A stretch of 10,911 nucleotides of DNA from JALOOE01 sp964423545 (GTDB lineage Bacteria > Chloroflexota > Anaerolineae > CG2-30-64-16). The stretch spans positions 1 through 10,911 of the forward strand of contig CAYRFV010000193.1 in the NCBI GenBank assembly GCA_964423545.1, in the 5' to 3' direction. The notes beneath the pieces were generated by a model. It saw nothing but the letters and a program-made list of their open reading frames with translations, did no database searches and had not been told where the DNA came from. The first letter of the stretch is position 1. Each line of letters starts with the position of its first letter. The translations under genes were made by a program, and so were the position numbers. This document shows, piece after piece, positions 6,885 to 10,911 of this stretch.

Positions 6885-8258
6885 CTATTCGCCGTCTTCC
6901 GCCCACTCGAGATCGGCTCCCAACGTGCACATCGTCTCCACGAAGTTCGGGAACGAATCGCGGATCACGGCTGCATCCAGCACCTCGGTCGGGCCGTCGG
7001 CCACGAGCGCCGCGACGGCGAGCGACATCGCCAGCCGATGGTCGTGATGGCTGTCCACGACGGCCCCTTTCAGCTGCGCTGGGCCCCGTATGATCATGCC
7101 ATCGGGCTGCTCGGCGACCTCGGCGCCCATCTTGCGCAGCTCCCGGCAGACCGCGCCGATCCGGTCCGACTCCTTGACGCGTAGCTCGGCGGCCTCGCGG
7201 ATGACCGTCACACCCTCGGCTCGCGTCGCGGCGACGGCAAAAATGGGGAACTCGTCGATGGTGCGAACCACAACCTCGCCTCCGACCGTCACACCGTGCA
7301 AGGCGCTGCTGCGCACCGCCAGGTCGGCCAATGGCTCGCCCCGGCTCGCAGGCCGCCCGGGCATCGGCCGCTCATCGGGTTCGATCGTCTGTCTCCTGTC
7401 GTAGATCTGCAAATCGCCCCCCATCTCTGTCAGCAGATCGGCCAGCCCGATGCGCGTGGGGTTCACGCCCACGCCGAGCAGTCGTAGATCGGAGCCCGGA
7501 ACCAACGCTCCGGCCACGAGCGGAAACGCTGCGGACGAGAAATCGGCGGGCACATGCAGCACGCCGCCACCGATCAGTTGCTGGCCGCCGAGCAGTCGGA
7601 TCGCGGCGCCCGTCCCCTCCGCGGCGACCCTGACATCGACCTGGAACTGCTCCAACATGCGCTCGGTGTGGTCGCGAGCCGGGCCCGGCTCGCGCACCAC
7701 AGTCTCCCCCGAGGCGAAAAGACCTGCCAACAGGATGGCCGATTTGACCTGGGCGCTGGCGACCGGCATGGTGTAATCGATGCCGGCCAGGCGGCCGCCG
7801 CGGATCGCCAGGGGCGGCAGGCGGCCGTCCTGCCGCCCCAACACCGTCGCGCCCATCAGCCGCAACGGCTCGGCCACGCGGCCCATCGGCCGGCGGCGCA
7901 GCGCCTCGCTGCCGGTGACCACGCTGGTGAATGGTTGGCCTGCCAGGATGCCCGCCAGCAGTCGCATGGTCGTGCCCGAACCCGCGCAGTCCAGCACGTC
8001 CGCCGGTTCGCGCAGGCCTGCCCGCCCTGCGCCGCGGACCGTGAGGGTGGTTGCGTCGTGCTGATCGACCTGCACGCCCAGAGCCCGAACGCAGCGCAAC
8101 GTGGCCTGGCAGACATCGGCGTCCACCCAGCCGTGAATCTTTGTCTCCCCCTCGGCCAGTGCGCTCAACAGCAGTGCACGGTGACTGATCGATTTGTCGC
8201 CCGGCGCTGCCACCGCGCCGCGCAGCGGGCCGGAGGGGTGAACGATGAGTCGTGCCAT
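6885..8258 (-). CDS. aroA: 3-phosphoshikimate 1-carboxyvinyltransferase (EPSP synthase)
   Basis: This 457-residue enzyme joins PEP and shikimate 3-phosphate to give EPSP, step 6. It shows the two-fold inside-out barrel family blocks: PGDKSISHRALLLSALAEG with Lys22 and Arg27 at the substrate site; CAGSGTTMR (91-99) in the PEP loop; RRRPM (121-125); SAQVKSA (168-174); TIDEFPIFAVAA with the conserved Asp335; LRVKESDRI (359-367); DHRLAMSLAVA (406-416); and SFPNF. The RPM context and SGTT loop look more class II-like than E. coli-like, but the usual Asn of the GNxGT loop is missing. Two ATGs are possible. The one at 8270 has no visible ribosome site and the one at 8258 has GAGGT three bases upstream, so I take 8258 with reservation. 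The gene follows tyrA by about 100 bases and ends in TAG 16 bases before aroE. Confidence 0.95.
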   Translation of the reverse strand: MARLIVHPSGPLRGAVAAPGDKSISHRALLLSALAEGETKIHGWVDADVCQATLRCVRALGVQVDQHDATTLTVRGAGRAGLREPADVLDCAGSGTTMRLLAGILAGQPFTSVVTGSEALRRRPMGRVAEPLRLMGATVLGRQDGRLPPLAIRGGRLAGIDYTMPVASAQVKSAILLAGLFASGETVVREPGPARDHTERMLEQFQVDVRVAAEGTGAAIRLLGGQQLIGGGVLHVPADFSSAAFPLVAGALVPGSDLRLLGVGVNPTRIGLADLLTEMGGDLQIYDRRQTIEPDERPMPGRPASRGEPLADLAVRSSALHGVTVGGEVVVRTIDEFPIFAVAATRAEGVTVIREAAELRVKESDRIGAVCRELRKMGAEVAEQPDGMIIRGPAQLKGAVVDSHHDHRLAMSLAVAALVADGPTEVLDAAVIRDSFPNFVETMCTLGADLEWAEDGE

Positions 8259-8261
8259 AGC

Positions 8262-8266
8262 ACCTC
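8262..8266 (-). promoter_or_regulatory. Weak ribosome binding site near the aroA start
   Basis: The minus strand reads GAGGT only three bases before the ATG at 8256-8258. The spacing is short. The alternative ATG at 8268-8270 has no Shine-Dalgarno sequence, so the aroA start remains uncertain by four codons. Confidence 0.45.
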
Positions 8267-8359
8267 GCATGGGTGAGCGACGAGAGGTCAGGCGCCAACG
8301 GCCTGAGACGAAGCAGGCAGCGCGTCAGCCACGGTCCACACCTCGTCGTCCGTCGGTCA

Positions 8360-9241
8360 TCAAAACTGCATCGCGGCCCGCCGGGCCTGTGCAGCGCACA
8401 ACTGCCCGCGCAGGCCCGCTTCGTCACCGCCGGCCAGCGCGCTGCGCAGACCGGCCAGTTCGTCGGCGAACGCGTCCAGCCAGTCGAGCACCGCCTCGCG
8501 ATTGGTGAGCAAGGTGTCGAGCATCATATCGACATCACTGGCCGCCACGCGTGTAGTGTCACGAAAACCTGAAGCTGCCAGGCTCCACGGCAGCTCGGCG
8601 CCGGCTGCATCCACAGTACGCACCAGAGCCGTCGCCACCGCATAAGGCAGGTGACTGATGGCGGCTACCGCACAGTCATGGGCCCGCGGGTCGACCACCA
8701 GCGGTCGCGCGCCGACCGCACGCGCCAGCCGGTGCGCCGCGGCCAGCGCCTCGGGAGCGGTGCGCTCCAGCGGGCAGAGGACGAACGGTCGGCTCCGGTA
8801 GAGGCTGGCCTCCGCGGCGGCGAATCCGGCGCTCTCCTTGCCGCACATCGGATGCGCGCCGACCGGCTGCAAGCCCGCTGGCAGCGCAGCCATGGCTGCA
8901 CAGATCTGAGCCTTGCTGCTGCCCATATCCATGATCAGTGCACCGGGGCGGGCTGCGCGCCCGACCTCCGGCAGCAGGCGCATGATGGTGCGCACCGGCG
9001 TGGCGAGCACGACGACGTCGGCGGATGCAGCGCCTTCGGCCACGTCTCTGGTGGCGACGTCGACGGCCCCGGCCGCGGCCACGGCCCGCAAGGTCTCTGC
9101 GCTGCGCGTCACGCCCACGATGCGGCCCACACGCAGCTCCGGCGCACCGGGATCCTCGGCGGCCGCACGCAAGGCCAACGCCAGCGACCCCCCCATCAGG
9201 CCCAGGCCGATGATGCAGATATCAAAAGCGTCGTCGGGCAT
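8360..9241 (-). CDS. tyrA: Prephenate dehydrogenase
   Basis: The 293-residue protein oxidatively decarboxylates prephenate to 4-hydroxyphenylpyruvate, the tyrosine branch. An arogenate-using variant cannot be excluded from sequence alone. An N-terminal Rossmann fold carries GLGLMGGS (12-19). MDMGSSKAQI (104-113), GAHPMCGKESAGF (128-140), SHLPYAVATAL (196-206) with the conserved His197, and SGFRDTTRVA (224-233) are the family blocks. It has neither a fused chorismate mutase nor a C-terminal ACT domain, so it is the short monofunctional form and direct tyrosine feedback through an ACT domain is not expected. The ATG at 9239-9241 has GGAG five bases upstream (9247-9250). It lies 57 bases after aroF and about 100 bases before aroA. 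Confidence 0.95.
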   Translation of the reverse strand: MPDDAFDICIIGLGLMGGSLALALRAAAEDPGAPELRVGRIVGVTRSAETLRAVAAAGAVDVATRDVAEGAASADVVVLATPVRTIMRLLPEVGRAARPGALIMDMGSSKAQICAAMAALPAGLQPVGAHPMCGKESAGFAAAEASLYRSRPFVLCPLERTAPEALAAAHRLARAVGARPLVVDPRAHDCAVAAISHLPYAVATALVRTVDAAGAELPWSLAASGFRDTTRVAASDVDMMLDTLLTNREAVLDWLDAFADELAGLRSALAGGDEAGLRGQLCAAQARRAAMQF

Positions 9242-9298
9242 CGTTTCTCCGGTGACAAGCGCGCGTGCCGGAAGATGGGAGAGCAGCGCCCACCCCCA

Positions 9299-10312
9299 CT
9301 AGACCGTCCGTCCCACTGCCGGCGCGATCTGACGGATGGAAGCGACGAGATCGGCGAAGCGCTCCGGCTTGAGCGACTGCGCGCCGTCGGAGAGCGCCTT
9401 AGCCGGGTCGGGATGCACCTCGATCATCAGGCCGTCGGCGCCTGCCGCGATACATGCCCGGCCGACCGCCGACACGAGGTCCCACTTGCCGGTTCCATGG
9501 CTCGGATCGCCGAAGATGGGCAGATGGGTCAGGCCTTTCAGCAGTGGAATGGCATTGATATCGAACGTGTTGCGCGTGGCCGTCTCGAAAGTGCGGATGC
9601 CGCGCTCGCATAGCATGACCTGACGATTGCCGCCGCTCAGGATGTAGTCGGAGGACAGGAGCCACTCCTGAACCGTATTCATCAGCCCGCGCTTGAGCAT
9701 TACCGGGATGCGCGTGCGGCCTACGGCCTGAAGCAACGGGAAGTTCTGCATGTTGCGGGCGCCGACCTGGAGCACATCGGCATACTTGCTTACGAGCGGC
9801 ACCTGTTCGGTGGACATCACCTCAGTGATGATGGGCATGCCCACTTCGTCGCGCGCTTCTGCCAGCAGCTCGAGCGCCTCTTCCCCCAGCCCCTGGAACG
9901 AGTAAGGTGAGCTGCGCGGCTTGAAGGCCCCTGCGCGCAGGATTGTGGCGCCAGCTTCCTTGACCGCCCACGCGGTCTCAAGGAGTTGGCTGCGCGTCTC
10001 CACCGAGCAGGGACCGGCAACGATCACGATCTTCTCGCCGCCGGCGTGCACGCCGCGGACGTCCACGATGGTGTTCTCAGGGTGGAAATCGCGACTGGCC
10101 AGCTTGAACGGCTGGAGGATGCGCACGACCTGCTCGACGCCGGGCAGCAGCTCGAAATTGTGGTTGTCAAGCGGCCGGTCGTCGCCCACGACGCCGACGA
10201 TGGTGCGCTCGGTGCCCTGTGAGAGATGCGCCCGGTAGCCGAACGCTTCGACCTGGCTGACGACGAAACTGAGGTCGGCGGCGCTTGCGCCGCGCTTCAT
10301 GACGATGATCAT
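9299..10312 (-). CDS. aroF: DAHP synthase, class I-beta with N-terminal ferredoxin-like domain
   Basis: The 337-residue enzyme condenses PEP and erythrose 4-phosphate to DAHP, the committed first step. Residues 1-70 match the ferredoxin-like regulatory domain of the Thermotoga maritima type. The barrel follows, with AGPCSVE (99-105), RAGAFKPRSSPYSFQGLG (126-143), GARNMQNF (184-191), KRGLMNT (207-213), CERGIRTFE (235-243), FGDPSHGTG (267-275) and SDGAQSL (308-314). The metal ligands Cys102, His272, Glu298 and Asp309 fall at the same numbers as in the T. maritima enzyme. In that family the N-terminal domain mediates feedback inhibition by tyrosine and phenylalanine, so this is probably the control point of the operon's pathway. 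The ATG at 10310-10312 has GGAGG (10322-10326) nine bases upstream. pheA ends 99 bases before it. Confidence 0.97.
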   Translation of the reverse strand: MIIVMKRGASAADLSFVVSQVEAFGYRAHLSQGTERTIVGVVGDDRPLDNHNFELLPGVEQVVRILQPFKLASRDFHPENTIVDVRGVHAGGEKIVIVAGPCSVETRSQLLETAWAVKEAGATILRAGAFKPRSSPYSFQGLGEEALELLAEARDEVGMPIITEVMSTEQVPLVSKYADVLQVGARNMQNFPLLQAVGRTRIPVMLKRGLMNTVQEWLLSSDYILSGGNRQVMLCERGIRTFETATRNTFDINAIPLLKGLTHLPIFGDPSHGTGKWDLVSAVGRACIAAGADGLMIEVHPDPAKALSDGAQSLKPERFADLVASIRQIAPAVGRTV

Positions 10313-10376
10313 GGCAGGATGCCTCCGGGTCAGGATTGGGCATGAGACGGGACGCCTCAGGGTGCGTCAGTTGGCT

Positions 10377-10425
10377 GCACGTCTCACGGATCACTTGTCG
10401 CGCTGCATGTGTCACGCTTCACGTG
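10377..10425. repeat. Degenerate phased heptamer array (TCACGNN)
   Basis: Seven consecutive 7-base units on the plus strand read GCACGTC, TCACGGA, TCACTTG, TCGCGCT, GCATGTG, TCACGCT and TCACGTG. Three carry exact TCACG, three have one mismatch to it and one has two, all in the same 7-base phase. The array runs from the pheA-aroF gap across the pheA stop codon (10412-10414) into its last codons. It resembles the short heptameric intergenic repeats known from cyanobacteria and, as I recall, some Chloroflexota. Its function is unknown. Confidence 0.55.
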
Positions 10426-10911
10426 ACGCCTCCGGCGCGGCCGGGTAACTGCCCAGCAGCTTGACGAACGCCGCGCGGGTGAGCAGGCTGCTTAGCGCGC
10501 GGCCGACGCCCATGTCGTTGTAGTGGCCTTCCATGTCCACATAGAAGACATAGTGCCAGGGCCGGTTGCGCCGCGGGCGGCTCTCGATCTTGGTCAGGTT
10601 GATGCCGCGGTTGGCGAACTCTCCGAGGGCGTGATAGAGCGCGCCCGGCGTGTGCGTTGTGGCGAACACGATCGATGTCTTGTTGCGCGCGGCGGGTGGC
10701 AGATCCTCGCGACCGAGCACGAAGAAGCGCGTGGCGTTCTCGGGCGAATCCTCAATCCCAATCGCCAGCACCTCCAGCCCGTAGGTCTGGCCGGCGAGCG
10801 CACTGGCGATGACCGCTGCGCCTGGCTCAGGGTGGGCGGCCAGCTCGCGCGCCGAACCGGCGGTGTCATAGCCAGGCATCGCTTCCCAGCCGCGTGTGCG
10901 GAGGTAGCGCT
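10412..10911 (-). CDS. pheA: Prephenate dehydratase with ACT domain (5' end outside window)
   Basis: The visible 165 complete codons are the C-terminal part of prephenate dehydratase, which makes phenylpyruvate from prephenate. The frame is open to the window edge: before the internal ATG at 10879 it reads RYLRTRGWEA, typical family sequence, so that ATG is not the start. The catalytic domain end has YDTAGSA and NATRFFVL; the Thr of TRF (about visible residues 60-62) is the family's essential residue. The ACT regulatory domain follows, with KTSIVFAT, GALYHAL (about 89-95) and ESRP (109-112), the phenylalanine-binding motifs, so feedback inhibition by phenylalanine is expected. No chorismate mutase domain is visible in this part, but one could be N-terminal or in a separate upstream gene. 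The last codons lie within a heptamer repeat array. Confidence 0.95.
   Translation of the reverse strand, partial: RYLRTRGWEAMPGYDTAGSARELAAHPEPGAAVIASALAGQTYGLEVLAIGIEDSPENATRFFVLGREDLPPAARNKTSIVFATTHTPGALYHALGEFANRGINLTKIESRPRRNRPWHYVFYVDMEGHYNDMGVGRALSSLLTRAAFVKLLGSYPAAPEASREA

Noticed and set aside
8288..8306. Inverted repeat TCAGGC/GCCTGA in the tyrA-aroA gap as a terminator or attenuator
   Set aside because: The stem is only 6 bp with a 7-base loop and no T-run follows on the minus strand, so it is within chance for GC-rich DNA.
10313..10411. Internal promoter for aroF in the pheA-aroF gap
   Set aside because: I found no pair of -35/-10-like boxes with acceptable spacing on the minus strand; most of the gap is repeat sequence.
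10411..10427. Hairpin GTCACG/CGTGAC as a terminator after pheA
   Set aside because: The stem is short, no T-run follows, and it is explained by two adjacent units of the heptamer array; aroF continues in the same direction 99 bases on.
10412..10879. pheA starting at the ATG at 10879
   Set aside because: The frame is open upstream to the window edge and the codons before this ATG encode typical prephenate dehydratase sequence, so the gene is cut by the window.

Overview
The window is a GC-rich bacterial segment holding one long gene run, all transcribed on the minus strand. Read in the direction of transcription (from high to low coordinates) the order is pheA (3' part), aroF, tyrA, aroA, aroE, tyrS, a TRM11-like methyltransferase gene, aroC, aroKB (fusion) and aroQ. 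About 48 bases of a possible further gene lie at the low-coordinate edge. I see no convincing plus-strand gene; the long plus-strand open frames are GC-driven shadows of the minus-strand genes.

The genes encode all seven steps of the shikimate pathway: DAHP synthase (aroF), 3-dehydroquinate synthase (the aroB half of aroKB), type II dehydroquinase (aroQ), shikimate dehydrogenase (aroE), shikimate kinase (the aroK half of aroKB), EPSP synthase (aroA) and chorismate synthase (aroC). They also encode the branch enzymes after chorismate mutase for phenylalanine (pheA, prephenate dehydratase with an ACT domain) and tyrosine (tyrA, prephenate dehydrogenase). Tyrosyl-tRNA synthetase, a consumer of the product, sits inside the run. 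No chorismate mutase or aromatic aminotransferase is visible; they may lie upstream of pheA outside the window or elsewhere in the genome.

Spacing falls into tight blocks. aroE and tyrS overlap by ATGA, the methyltransferase gene and aroC overlap by TTGA, and aroC and aroKB are 14 bases apart. Looser gaps of about 40 to 100 bases separate pheA/aroF, aroF/tyrA, tyrA/aroA, tyrS/methyltransferase and aroKB/aroQ. No rho-independent terminator or convincing promoter was found, so one long transcript starting beyond the right edge is the simplest reading. No stretch without a gene exceeds about 100 bases.

The high GC content, the aroK-aroB fusion, the T. maritima-like class I-beta DAHP synthase and the gene combination suggest a Chloroflexota-type bacterium (Thermomicrobia or Anaerolineae-like). 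This is a family-knowledge inference, not a proven placement.

The oddest local features are a phased degenerate heptamer array running from the pheA 3' end into the pheA-aroF gap, a roughly 36-residue hydrophilic insertion between the two domains of AroE, a Gln in place of the first His of the HIGH-type motif in TyrRS, and an EPSP synthase substrate loop without the usual Asn. This is mostly ordinary core metabolism; I see no defence, mobile or wholly new system.
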